In this document: piece by piece, positions 1 through 10,000 of the stretch | Layout of the letters: each line of letters opens with the position of its first letter | Numbering within the stretch: position 1 is the first letter of the stretch | Made by a program: the position numbers and the translations under genes | From: Nissabacter sp. SGAir0207 | Lineage (GTDB): Bacteria; Pseudomonadota; Gammaproteobacteria; Enterobacterales; Enterobacteriaceae | Length of the DNA stretch: 64,000 bases | Reading direction: 5' to 3' | NCBI RefSeq assembly: GCF_005491205.1 | Contig: NZ_CP028035.1 | Location: 992,001-1,056,000 of the forward strand | The notes under the pieces: generated by a model | What the model saw: only the letters and a program-made list of their open reading frames with translations | Told to the model about the DNA's origin: nothing | Databases searched by the model: none

Positions 1-887
1 TCCGCCAGTTTTTCCACCGCCATCGGATCCTGGTTGTGCTCCCAGCGGAACTCAGCCTCGGCCAGCGGCGCTGGCTGATGGAAGGCTTCAGTGGACGGGG
101 TCAGCTTGCGCTCAACCGGGGCGTCGCTGTTTTTCAGCTCTTCCAGCAGGTTCGGGGAGATGGTCAGGCGGTCACAGCCAGCCAGTGCGAGGATCTGCTC
201 CACTTTACGGAAGCTCGCGCCCATGATGACGGTCTGGTAGCGGTGCTGTTTATAGTATTCGTAGATGCGGCGTACGGACTTCACGCCCGGATCGTTGTCC
301 GCGCTGTAGTCGGCGTTCGGCTCTTTGGCCTTGTACCAGTCATAGATACGGCCAACGAACGGGGAGATCAGGTAGACGCCCGCTTCGGCGCAGGCACGGG
401 CCTGGGCGAAGGAGAACAGCAGGGTCAGGTTACAGTTGATGCCCTCTTTCTCCAGCTCTTCCGCCGCCTTGATGCCTTCCCAAGTGGAGGCCAGTTTGAT
501 CAGGATGCGGGATTTGTCGACGCCCTGCTCCTGGTACATGCCGATCAGCTTGCGTGCCTTGGCGATGCACATGCCGCGGTCAAAGGAGAGGCGCGCGTCC
601 ACTTCGGTGGAGATACGGCCAGGGACGCTTTTCAGGATCTCGACGCCAATGTTAACGGCCAGTTTGTCGGAGGCGTTGATGATCTGCGTCTCTTTGGTGC
701 CACCCTGCTTGCGGGCGTACTCCAACGCGTCTTTGAACAGGGGCTGGTACTGCGGCAGGCCGGCGGCTTTCAGGATCAAAGAGGGGTTGGTGGTCGCGTC
801 CTGCGGTTCGAAGTGGCGGATAGATTCAATGTCGCCGCTGTCGGCTACGACAGTGGTCACTTTTTTCAAAGCTTCTAACTGGTTCAT
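1..887 (-). CDS. talA: Transaldolase A (3' end outside the window)
   Basis: Transaldolase of the non-oxidative pentose phosphate pathway, moving a dihydroxyacetone unit between sedoheptulose 7-phosphate and glyceraldehyde 3-phosphate in the cytoplasm. About 295 codons are visible; the family is about 316 residues, so only the last 20 or so are missing at the window edge. The DATTNPSL motif near residue 30 and the Schiff-base lysine context [11 protein letters not shown] near residue 130 are present. The N-terminus (MNQLEALKK, then [10 protein letters not shown]) resembles E. coli TalA more than TalB, and the divergent maeB neighbourhood supports talA. The start at 887 is preceded by an AAGGAGCACTGAG-type ribosome site. 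Confidence 0.95.
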   Translation of the reverse strand, partial: MNQLEALKKVTTVVADSGDIESIRHFEPQDATTNPSLILKAAGLPQYQPLFKDALEYARKQGGTKETQIINASDKLAVNIGVEILKSVPGRISTEVDARLSFDRGMCIAKARKLIGMYQEQGVDKSRILIKLASTWEGIKAAEELEKEGINCNLTLLFSFAQARACAEAGVYLISPFVGRIYDWYKAKEPNADYSADNDPGVKSVRRIYEYYKQHRYQTVIMGASFRKVEQILALAGCDRLTISPNLLEELKNSDAPVERKLTPSTEAFHQPAPLAEAEFRWEHNQDPMAVEKLA

Positions 888-1179
888 CTCAGTGCTCCTT
901 AGCGAGATTAACGTCGAAAAATAGGCAGATCGGTTTCAGAAAATTCGGAGTTTCATCACATTCGTATACCCTGCATCATTTCATTAACGAAATGAATACG
1001 CTTTTTCTGATTGTTGTAATGGGTAATAGCGATGCACCCTGCCGGGAGCGGTCTGGCGTGTTGAGTCAGGAAGCCTCATAAAGGGAGGATCGCACGCGAA
1101 TGGACAACATTTCAGCATAGTGCATTTTGGCCGGGAGGGGGAAATGAGCGGCATAAATTTCCCCCAGATGCCTGAGGCA
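888..1179. other. Intergenic region between talA and the toxin operon
   Basis: About 290 bases without a credible gene. It must hold the talA promoter, reading leftward. A small perfect hairpin (CATTTC, loop ATTAAC, GAAATG) lies at 977-994. The open frames here have no recognisable product and no good ribosome site. No other structure was seen. Confidence 0.5.
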
Positions 1180-1209
1180 AAAATTAAGGGGCAGATGCCC
1201 CTTAATTTT
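1180..1209 (-). terminator. Rho-independent terminator of the Tc-like operon
   Basis: A perfect 12-bp inverted repeat (AAAATTAAGGGG) with a 6-base loop. In the minus-strand transcript the stem ends in a run of U. It begins seven bases after the stop codon of the TcB-TcC-like gene, so it most likely closes that operon. Confidence 0.8.
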
Positions 1210-1215
1210 GTCATG

Positions 1216-4200
1216 TTACCCCCACATTGGAATTTTGGGCCGCCAGGGGCGGTTGGTGTGGCTTTCGGCCAGTTGCTCGCCGTAGTCATTGCTGCCTGCG
1301 CCGAGCAGGGTTTCGTTCAGCGCGTCATAGATGCCAAACGCCGGGCCGAAGGCGGCGTTGTTGAGTGAGTGGCCCACCTCATGGTTAAGCACTGCCTCAA
1401 AGCCGCCGGAGGCCGGGTTGTCCGTCCACTCCTTGTTCATAAAGACAAAGTTGCCGACATTGAACGCGGTGCCGTTGCGGATCAGGCCGTTGACCATCAC
1501 GATGCTGCCGGAGCGCCAGTCAATTTGCAGCTTCTCAATTTTCAGCGCGTCCACCTGCTGGAAGGTGACGGCCGCCGCCAGCAAATTGATGATAAAGAAC
1601 ACTGCACCAAGCGCGATGCCGGCCCATGACATCGGCATCGCCCAGCTGGTCCAGCCCAAAATGCCCTGATAGACCGGGCTTTGCGACGCCCCCTCGAAGG
1701 TGGCGATAAAGTTGATCACGCCGAGCGTAATGCCAATCACCGGGCCAAACAGGGCGCTGGCGAAGACGCCGTTCATGCCAGCGTTGAAGCCGATCATAAA
1801 GCCGCGCACGAACTGGCCGAAGCCGCTGCTGGGGTCAACGTTGCTGGCGATCACATAGGAGATGCCGGTCGCCAGCAGGCTGGCCCCGAGCGCCAGCCCG
1901 ATGCCAAGGGCGATGCCCGCCAGCCCGCCGGTTGCCACTACCGCCGCGACAATCGCCACCCCAACGATCACGCCCACCACCGCGCCCACCACCGCGCCGA
2001 CAAAACTCCAGAAGGAGAGGCCGGTCGCGTCGCTCTTGTTGAGCGGATCGTTGGCGACGAAGGTGTAGAGATGCAGCCCCTGCGGCTGGTGCAGGAACTT
2101 CTCGGGCTGGTAGGTCGCCATCAGATCCGGCGTCAGGAAGCGTCCCAGCAGCGGCGAGTAGTAGCGCCGCTGCATGTAGACCAGTCCGGACTCCTCATCC
2201 ACCGCGTGCAGCGCGAAGGTGCGGAAGCGGGTGTCGCCCTCGACGCTGGCGTTGCCGAAGGGGCGGCCCTGCACGCGGCCAAGGCGTTGGCCGGTGGCGT
2301 CGGTCATGAAGCGGGTGCAGCCAGCCCCGTCATCATGCAGGTAGCGCAGCGCACCGTTGTGGATCACCGCCACCCGCCGCACGCCCAGGTTGATGAAGTA
2401 GCTGGCGACGCCGTTGGTGATCTCCGCCTCCTCGCTGAGGTAGAGGGTGCGCGCCACGCCGCCATGGCCGTCGTTGATCACTTTGCTGGTGCGCATCCCC
2501 AGATGGTCGTAGCGGTACTCTGCCACCAGCCCATCCTGACGCTGCATCCGCACCAGCTCATTGCGCGCGTTGTAGCTGAACTGCTGGCCCGGCAGCGCCA
2601 GCAGGTTGCCGTTGCCGTCATAGCTCGCGTCAAAAGGCGCGCCAGCGTCGGGCGTCAACGCGCTCAGGCGGCCGGGGTGGGCGGCGTCGTCATAACGCAG
2701 GCTGAGGGCGGCCTCGTCGGCGCGCAGCAGGTTGCCGAGCGGGCTGTAGGCGTAGTGGCGCACCAGCGGGCCTTCCGGCCGGGTATGGGTCTCCTGCGTC
2801 AACTGGTAGAGGCCGTCGTAGCCATACTCATAGCGCTGGTTCTCGCCCTCCTGACGGCTGACCAGCAGCTCCATCTTGTCGAAGCCGAAGACAATCTCGT
2901 CATACAGCTCCCCCTGTGGCGAGAGGACGCGCTGGCGGCTCAGGCGGCCGGGGCCAGCGGTGTACTCGCAGAAGGTGCGCACGCCGTTGTGGCCGATCAG
3001 CTCCTCCGGCTGGCCGCGCGCGTTGTAGCGCAGGCTGTCGATGATGCCCGGCACCGCCCGCAGCCAGCCGTTGAGGTAGTAGTCGTGGGTGATACGCGTG
3101 CCGTCAGCGTGACCGGTGGCGGTCTCGCGCCCGAGCGCGTCATACTCATACGCGACGCGCCGTGCCGAGGCTTCGCCCTCATGCTGGTAGTCGCGCGCCA
3201 GCAGCCGTCCCGCCAGATCGTAGTGGAAGGACTGGCTGCCGCCGGGGTAGCGCACCTCCGCCAGCCGACCGTGGGCCGACTGCGCGGGCGTGTCATAGAG
3301 ATACTCCTCCAGCAGGGTGTCGCCCTGTGCCAGCCGCGTCTGGCGGCCGAGCGCGTCCCAGGTGGCGTGCAGGTCGTGGCCAGCGGCGTCCAGCGTGCGT
3401 ACTGGCCGGTTGGCGGCGTCATACCAGATGCGGCGCTCGCCGTTGTCCCGCAGCCAGATCGCCAGCCGGTTGCCGCAGCGGTCGTAGCGGTAGCGCGCCA
3501 TCTCGCCCTGCGCGTCAGCGATCGCCGCCAGCTCGCCAAGCGGCCCCAGCGTGTAGTGGGTGGTGAGGGTGGTGGCTGCGTCCGGGCGTTCGACCACCGC
3601 CACCAGTGAGCGCATCACGTCCAGCTGCTCCTCACGCGGCGTGTTGAACTGGCCGCGCGCCTGATTCTCCGGCGAGTCGTCGTGGTCATTGGCGTCACGT
3701 AGGGTAACGCGGAACGGCTGGTAATCGGCGGAGGAGAGGCCGCCGTTGTAGTTTTCGGTGCGCACCACCCGGCCACTGGCATCATAGAAGAAACGGCGGC
3801 AGGGGCGGCCCTCGGTGGGCGGCAGGGCGAACGCCTCGCTGTCGGAGAACACCGGCTCATACTCGCGTGACGGCACGCCCCACGGGTTGGGCGTTTGCAG
3901 CGCCGAGACCACGAAGGTGCCCGGCTCCACCTCGGTGCGCGACTGGAACTCCTTGCCGCTGCCATCGAAGTAGGTGATGGCCAGCGCCGTCACGCCCGGT
4001 GCCGGGTGCTGGCGGGCGACGCGGCGGTTGGGTATCTGGCTCTCATCATACTGGTAGTCGGTGGCGGCGGACTCCAGCGCCTCGCCGGGGCGCGCCACGC
4101 GCAGTACCCGCCCCTGGGCATCGTAGGTGAAGGCGGTGATGGCACCATCAGCGTACTCGGTACGGGTGATCTGGCCAGTGGCGCGATCGTAGCTGAAGCG

Positions 4201-7089
4201 AGTCTCGCCGAGTATCGAGGTCAGCCCGGTACGGAACAGCCCCTGTGCGTCATAGCTGAAACGGATCTCCTGGCCCAGCGCATCGCGTTGCGCCAGCCGC
4301 AGGCCGCGTGCGTCATGCTGCTGGCGCTGGGAGGTGGCGAACAGGCCGGGCGTGCCGTCGGCATCCTCGCCCGGTGTATAGCCGAGCGCCGCCGCATCCA
4401 TCCCGGCGTAGTGCGCAGCGAACTCCGTCTCCGTCATCACCCAGCTCTGCTCGCGGCTCAGCAGCCCGCGCCCGGCCTGCCCGGCTGGCAGGCCGACAAA
4501 AGGCTCGCCATCGTAGAAGTAGCGGCGCTCCGAGCAGAGGTGGCCCTCGCCGTCGCGCAGGGTGACGCGTGCGGGCTTATCGAGCAAGTAGTGCTCGGTG
4601 CTAGTGGCGTAGGTGGTCTCCAGCGTGCGCACGCGCGCTGGCAGTGCGGTGCCCCCCTGTTGGCCGCTCGCTTCCAGCCGCTCCTGCGTCACGTTGCCGA
4701 AACCATCATACTGGTACTGCTTGCGCTCGACGCGCAGATCCGCGCCGCGCTCGCTCTCCTCCACCCGGAACTCAGACAGGAACAGGAAGCTGCGCGCGCG
4801 GCCATCGCTGCTGCCCTCCAGCGCGGTCAGCCCATAGTCGGAGAACTCCTCGCGCAGCGGCAACGGCTGCTGTGGCGAGCCATCCATCTGGAACAGCGCC
4901 ATCCGCTGCAACAGGCCGTTGAGCAGCGCATGCTGCGGGCCGTTGCCCGGCTGCCGCTCCTGCGCCATCAGGAAGTGGTGGACTTGCAGGGTGTCCGGCC
5001 GGCTGGCGTCGCCGCGCTCCAGCCGCTCGGTGCGGCGGAAGCCCTCAAAGCGGCGGGCGCGGCGCTCAAAGTGCGCCTCGTGGTAGCGCAGCTCCACCAC
5101 CGTTTCGCGGCCCGAAACGGCATCGGTCTCGCGGGTGCTGGCGACCACCAGATAGGGGAAGGGGAAGTGGGTCTGCCACAGCTCCCCGGCGTCGCGGTCG
5201 CGCTGGTAATCCTCTATCGCGGAGCGGTAGCGGATCTCCGAGCGCAGCCCGGCACCATTCTCAATCTGCGCCAGCAGCCAGGGGGGCTGGCTGGCGGCGA
5301 AACTGAACTGCACATAGCCAATGCCGCCGCGCACCGGGCTGTTCCACATCAGCCCGGCCCCGGCACCGCCGCTCAGGTTGAGGGCGTGCAGGGTGCCGCG
5401 CAACGGCGTCGGCAGGCCGCCGATCGCCACCACGTCGCCAAAGCGCTGGCCGTTCTGGTTGGGGTAGAGGCGCAGCCCCTCCGCCGTCACCTCGATCAGC
5501 TCGGCGCAGCCGTCGCCATCCAGATCGCTCAGCAGCAGGGTGTCGCGCAGCGGATCGCGCCGCAGGCGAGGGCTGTTGCCCATCACTATCCGCGCGCCGA
5601 AGCGGCCGTCGCCCAGACCGGGCCAGTACTCCACCCGCCCGGAGCGCACCCGCACGATGTCCAGATTGCCGTCGCCGCTCATGTCGGCGAAGTGCAGGTC
5701 AGGATCGGCGAAGTCGAGATCCGGCAGGCCATCGGCGGTTTTGGGCAGCAGCACCGGCGCTGCCCACCCCTGGCTGCCGCGGTTGCGCCACAGCGCCAGC
5801 GCGCGTCGCTGGCTGACCAGCGCATCGGGTCGGCCATCGCCGTCGGCATCCAGCAGCCGCAGGTTGGCGTCACTCCACGGCGGCGTCGGGCGCTCGCCGG
5901 GCGGGAAGGGGACGAAGTCGCCCCAGCCCTGCCGCCCCTCGTTCAGGTAGTAGCCCTGCAGGGCGTCCGGGTTGGCGACCATCAAATCCGCCGCCCCGGA
6001 GCCATCCATGTCCACCAGCGCCAGCCCGCTGCGGCGGAAACTGCCCGCCAGCGGGGCGCGGGCCACCGGGCGCGGTGCGGCCCAGCGGCCATCGCCCCGG
6101 TTGGCCCAGTAGATCTCGCGGCCATCGCGGTTGAGCAGCACGCCCGGCAGCGGCGCGTTGTCCAGCGTCACCAACGCGGCGTCCGGCTCGGTGAGCGCCG
6201 GTGGCTGGCCCGCCTCGGCCTGCATCCAACTCACCCGTACCTGACGCGGGTCAAATGGCGTGTAGCGGAAACGCGCCGTCGGCCGCACCACATCCTGTGA
6301 GCCATCCGCCGCCGCGCCGTGGGCGGTGAACCCCACGGCGGTGAGCAGCGAGACGGCACTCACCGGCGCAAGCTGGTACTCGAAGCGGTAACTGCGGATC
6401 GGCCGCTCCTGCTCGCCGGGGTCGAGGATCAGTTGCAGCAGGATGCAGCGCAGGGTGCGGCGGCGCGAGAAGCCGCCGCGGCCATCGTGGCGCACGTCGG
6501 GCCGCGCCTCATAGCTGAGCCGCACCTCCCACGCGCCGTAGCGCACGCTGTCGAGGTAGGCGAACCCGGCCTCCATGCGGTAGTGGTAGTCGATAGCGTT
6601 GCCGTGCACATCCAGCGTGCGCTCCAGCAGCCACTCCAGCGGCCGCTGTGGTTGGTCGGGCGGCGCGAGGCGGGTGGCGGGCGTCAGCCCCAGCAGGTGC
6701 ACGGTGCCGTTGCGCTCCTCAATGCGCCAGCCGTCGCCCTCGGGCCGGTAGCGGCTAAAGGCGGTCTCCTGCAACGCGCCCCAACTGCCATCCGCCAGCG
6801 GCACCAGCTCATTGCCGCTGTCGAGCAGGCGCAGCACCTCATTGCCGGTGTCGAGCCGCCGGGTCAGGCTGCGCAGCGGCAGCCGCCAGCCCAGCCCCCA
6901 CGGGCCGTGGCCGACGCCGTGCAGGTACTCAAGCCGCAGGCGCGGCGTGTGCTGCGCCACCCCGTCCGGCAGCGGGATCTGGTAGCTGTAGGTGCCCTGT
7001 CCGGTGCTGAGGTTGAGGGCGAAGGCCTCGCCCAGGCCCGGCTGGTAACCGGTGCCAGCCGGCGCGGAACGTTGTTCACTTTTGGCCAT
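1216..7089 (-). CDS. TcB-TcC-like fusion toxin: SpvB, FG-GAP, YD-repeat and RHS core with a variable C-terminus
   Basis: A 1957-residue protein combining the cocoon-forming B and C components of a Tc toxin. An SpvB-type N-terminus (LNLSTGQGTYSYQIPLP near residue 25) is followed by FG-GAP/VCBS-like units (VDMDGSGAADL, DADGDGRPD, ADMSGDGNLDI, SDLDGDGCAEL, residues about 350-530), a TcB middle region, and YD repeats from about 950 to 1600. The RHS core starts near 1641. Asp1655 (TPDLMA) and Asp1687 (SDATGL) align with the autoprotease aspartates of TccC proteins, predicting cleavage near residue 1691. The remaining 266 residues have glycine-rich hydrophobic segments and HEVGH at 1903-1907. The start at 7089 has GAGGGG six bases upstream and lies 10 bases after the TcA-like stop. 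No separate C gene or immunity gene follows. Confidence 0.85.
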   Translation of the reverse strand: MAKSEQRSAPAGTGYQPGLGEAFALNLSTGQGTYSYQIPLPDGVAQHTPRLRLEYLHGVGHGPWGLGWRLPLRSLTRRLDTGNEVLRLLDSGNELVPLADGSWGALQETAFSRYRPEGDGWRIEERNGTVHLLGLTPATRLAPPDQPQRPLEWLLERTLDVHGNAIDYHYRMEAGFAYLDSVRYGAWEVRLSYEARPDVRHDGRGGFSRRRTLRCILLQLILDPGEQERPIRSYRFEYQLAPVSAVSLLTAVGFTAHGAAADGSQDVVRPTARFRYTPFDPRQVRVSWMQAEAGQPPALTEPDAALVTLDNAPLPGVLLNRDGREIYWANRGDGRWAAPRPVARAPLAGSFRRSGLALVDMDGSGAADLMVANPDALQGYYLNEGRQGWGDFVPFPPGERPTPPWSDANLRLLDADGDGRPDALVSQRRALALWRNRGSQGWAAPVLLPKTADGLPDLDFADPDLHFADMSGDGNLDIVRVRSGRVEYWPGLGDGRFGARIVMGNSPRLRRDPLRDTLLLSDLDGDGCAELIEVTAEGLRLYPNQNGQRFGDVVAIGGLPTPLRGTLHALNLSGGAGAGLMWNSPVRGGIGYVQFSFAASQPPWLLAQIENGAGLRSEIRYRSAIEDYQRDRDAGELWQTHFPFPYLVVASTRETDAVSGRETVVELRYHEAHFERRARRFEGFRRTERLERGDASRPDTLQVHHFLMAQERQPGNGPQHALLNGLLQRMALFQMDGSPQQPLPLREEFSDYGLTALEGSSDGRARSFLFLSEFRVEESERGADLRVERKQYQYDGFGNVTQERLEASGQQGGTALPARVRTLETTYATSTEHYLLDKPARVTLRDGEGHLCSERRYFYDGEPFVGLPAGQAGRGLLSREQSWVMTETEFAAHYAGMDAAALGYTPGEDADGTPGLFATSQRQQHDARGLRLAQRDALGQEIRFSYDAQGLFRTGLTSILGETRFSYDRATGQITRTEYADGAITAFTYDAQGRVLRVARPGEALESAATDYQYDESQIPNRRVARQHPAPGVTALAITYFDGSGKEFQSRTEVEPGTFVVSALQTPNPWGVPSREYEPVFSDSEAFALPPTEGRPCRRFFYDASGRVVRTENYNGGLSSADYQPFRVTLRDANDHDDSPENQARGQFNTPREEQLDVMRSLVAVVERPDAATTLTTHYTLGPLGELAAIADAQGEMARYRYDRCGNRLAIWLRDNGERRIWYDAANRPVRTLDAAGHDLHATWDALGRQTRLAQGDTLLEEYLYDTPAQSAHGRLAEVRYPGGSQSFHYDLAGRLLARDYQHEGEASARRVAYEYDALGRETATGHADGTRITHDYYLNGWLRAVPGIIDSLRYNARGQPEELIGHNGVRTFCEYTAGPGRLSRQRVLSPQGELYDEIVFGFDKMELLVSRQEGENQRYEYGYDGLYQLTQETHTRPEGPLVRHYAYSPLGNLLRADEAALSLRYDDAAHPGRLSALTPDAGAPFDASYDGNGNLLALPGQQFSYNARNELVRMQRQDGLVAEYRYDHLGMRTSKVINDGHGGVARTLYLSEEAEITNGVASYFINLGVRRVAVIHNGALRYLHDDGAGCTRFMTDATGQRLGRVQGRPFGNASVEGDTRFRTFALHAVDEESGLVYMQRRYYSPLLGRFLTPDLMATYQPEKFLHQPQGLHLYTFVANDPLNKSDATGLSFWSFVGAVVGAVVGVIVGVAIVAAVVATGGLAGIALGIGLALGASLLATGISYVIASNVDPSSGFGQFVRGFMIGFNAGMNGVFASALFGPVIGITLGVINFIATFEGASQSPVYQGILGWTSWAMPMSWAGIALGAVFFIINLLAAAVTFQQVDALKIEKLQIDWRSGSIVMVNGLIRNGTAFNVGNFVFMNKEWTDNPASGGFEAVLNHEVGHSLNNAAFGPAFGIYDALNETLLGAGSNDYGEQLAESHTNRPWRPKIPMWG

Positions 7090-7099
7090 GATCGTCCCC

Positions 7100-10000
7100 T
7101 CAACGGTAGGTGAACTGGTATTCGAAGAACACCATCAGGTCGGTGAGGCCGCTGAGATCCAGTTTGCCCTCTTTCACCAGCGGCGCATTGGCGGCGGCCT
7201 CAATCTTGATCTGCCACGTATCCAGCACCGGTTTGCTGAGCAGGTCTGCCAGCGGCGCGCCCGTCACCTCGCCATTGGCGTCGGTGGTCAGCGTCAGCGC
7301 GCTGCCGAGCGCGGCGCTGTGCAGCGTGAGCGTCAGGTTGGCAATGGTCGCCGGGTCGCCGGCAAGCTTCAGCGTCACGCTGCTGCGTACCCGATCTTTC
7401 TGGCTGCGCGGGAACTGCGCCTCATCAAACAGCAGCTCGCCCTCGCCCTGATTTTTCAGGTAGAACAGCTCATCCGGCGCGGAGAAGCGCATCGACACGG
7501 CGCGGGCGGCGCTGCCGGTGGTGGGCAGGGCGGCGCGCAGTTGCGCCTCCAGCGGCTGGCTGAAGAAGCCGTCGTAGTAGAGCACCAGTTGTACGTCGAG
7601 CAGGTCGCGGTAGTCGAGATCGTTGGCGTCCGGTGGCAGGTCAAGCTGCCAGAGCGTCTCGATGCCGTTGTTCTCAAACAGCCGCAGCTCGTTCGGGCTG
7701 AAGCGGAACGCCAGCGCATCGGTGCGGATGTCGTAGTGCGACAGCACCATCACATCCGCCGGGTAGAGGCGTTCGTTCACCGAGCCGTCGGCGGCGCGGA
7801 AGCGCGAGACGCCAATGTTGCGCAGCGTGCCAGCCAGTCCGCCCAGCCCTGACAGCCCGACGAACATCAGCTCGACGTTGCGGATCTTCGCCAGATAGAG
7901 GCCGGGGTGGCGGCGGTCGAAATCGGTGAAGTGGGTGCCAAAGGTGCAGCGGCCGTGGTTCAGCAGTTGCTGGAACTGGGTCGGGAAGGCATCCGCCAGA
8001 CTCAGGGTGATCTTCACCGGGATCTTCTTGCTCTGGATGGTGGTGAGGTAGTCATGGGTGAAGGCGTCGATGTCCGCCAGCAGCAGGTCAGCGCCCATCA
8101 GGTTGCCGGAGGCGGTGCTCTGGTAGTCGTAGCGGATGGCCGCCAGCCCGCGCCCGGTCTCGGCGTTGTAGGCGCGCTCCATCAGGAAGGCGATCTCGGT
8201 GGCCATGTCCAGATAGCGCTGGGTGATGCGCCGCGCCTGTTGGGCCAGCTCATACCACAGCCGGGCGCTGAACTCGCGCATGTCGAGGAAGTCGCGGTTC
8301 TCCTCCGCCTGCTTTTGTTGCAGGGCGGCGATTTTCACCCGCTGCTCTGCCACCGCCTTGCGCGCCTGCGCCTGCCCAATCTGGGCGGTGGCGACGCCGA
8401 CGTAAGCCTGCGCCGCCTCTACGGCGCGATCGAGCCGGGCCGCCTCCAGATCGTGGGTCAGCAGGGTGCGCTGGGCCGCCAGCTCCTTCAGCACCACGTT
8501 GCGGCGGGTGGATTCCGTGTTGTAGTAGCCGTAGTTGCTGATGGTCAGCTTCACCTGATCGTCACGATCCACTGACGAGGCACCGGCCCACGCCTCCAGT
8601 GTGCTCAGCTCGAGCAGTTCCCAGCGCGCGTTGTTGAACTCATCACGCGAGGCGGCGGCGTTCTGCTGCTGCACCTGCGCGTAGTTGAGGCTCTGGTTGG
8701 CGACGTCAATCCCGCGCTGCGCCTCGGTGACGCCGCGCTGCTCCAGGATCACCGTCTGGCGCGCCACCTCGGCCTGTTGCTCAAGCTGCTGGCGGCGGAA
8801 CGCCTCGCTCTCGGCGGTGCTCTTGTACTGGATGTAGCGCTGCTCAATCTGCGAGGCGTGGCCAGCGAAGTAGCGGGCGGTGTTTTGCAGGTACTCGAAG
8901 CTGAAGGGCGGCGTGTAGTCCGGCGCGAAGCCAAAGAAGTTCAGCCCGGCCGCCAGCTGGCTCAGTTTCAGCTTCGCCTCCAGCACCAGCGTGGTGACCG
9001 CCGGGTTTTCATCAATCAGCGCCGGGTCGGCGGCGGCCAGCAGCGCCTCGACCCGCCCCTTGAGGGTGGCAAACTTGGCGTTGGCATAGAGCGGTGAGGC
9101 GGCGTTCAGGGTGTTATCGCCCATCACCAGCATCTCATAGTGCGCCTTGGCGGTGGCGTAGGCGGGCTGATTGTCGCGCGCGAGGCGGTAGGCGCGATCG
9201 CCCAGATCAAGGTAGGTCTGCGCCAGCCGGGTCCACACTTTGGTCAGCTCATAGAAGCGGTTGATGTAGGGGTAGGGCAGCACCTCGCTGTAGCTGGCCA
9301 GCGCCTCCTCGAGGTTGCCCATGCCCGCGTGGCAGTCGCCCACCGCCATCGGCAGCACATAGAAGTACATGTGCGGCACATAGGCGACGAAGCGCACCGG
9401 GTTCAGCCAGCCGGTCAGCAGGCCGAGGTCGCGGGTCTGCTCCAGCGTGCCAAGGAAGCCCTGAGTGCTGGCGACCGCGTTGGCCGCCTCTAAATTGAGG
9501 TTAACGACATCGCGCATCCCACGGATGCTCAGCGACTTGACCGGGGTGGAGAGCGCGATGAAGCGCGTCCCCATCAGCTGTGGCGTGCCGGGGTCAAGCA
9601 CCGGGGCCGCGGCCTGCGCCTGCGCCTGTTCCAGCACGGCGGGGGTGACGAAGGGTGGAGGGGCGCCCACCACCCCCGTGACCGGCAGGTTGCCGATCGA
9701 GCCGGAGGAGGGCAACGGGCGTATCGAGACGGAGCGCAGCGACATGGTAGTGAGCGGTTGCACCGCCGCCACGCTGCTGTTGAGCGCCACCTGCGGGCGG
9801 GTGGTGGCGACCACGTCGGTCAGCACCGTAGTGCTCTTGAGCTGGTCGAGCTGCTTGGTCAGTTCACCGGCGCGCTGGCTGTTGCCAGCGCGGGCATAGA
9901 GGCCGCTGCTCATCGCCAGCGCCTGCGCCTCGCCCTCGCTCACTTTCGCCTGATTGAAGGCGGTGACGCTGGCCTCGGCAAACTGCTGCGCCTGTTCGCG

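Noticed and set aside
436..924. Plus-strand frames opposite talA
   Set aside because: The minus-strand frame is a clear transaldolase; the plus-strand products resemble nothing and lack ribosome sites.
984..1368. Small frames in the talA-toxin intergenic region
   Set aside because: They overlap the terminator or the toxin gene and have no support in composition, ribosome sites or similarity.
1681..6300. Long plus-strand open frames (642 and 801 codons) opposite the TcB-TcC-like gene
   Set aside because: They are antisense shadows of a very GC-rich repetitive gene. Their translations are low-complexity Ala/Arg/Gly/Val/His sequences without domains, while the minus-strand frame has clear toxin domains.
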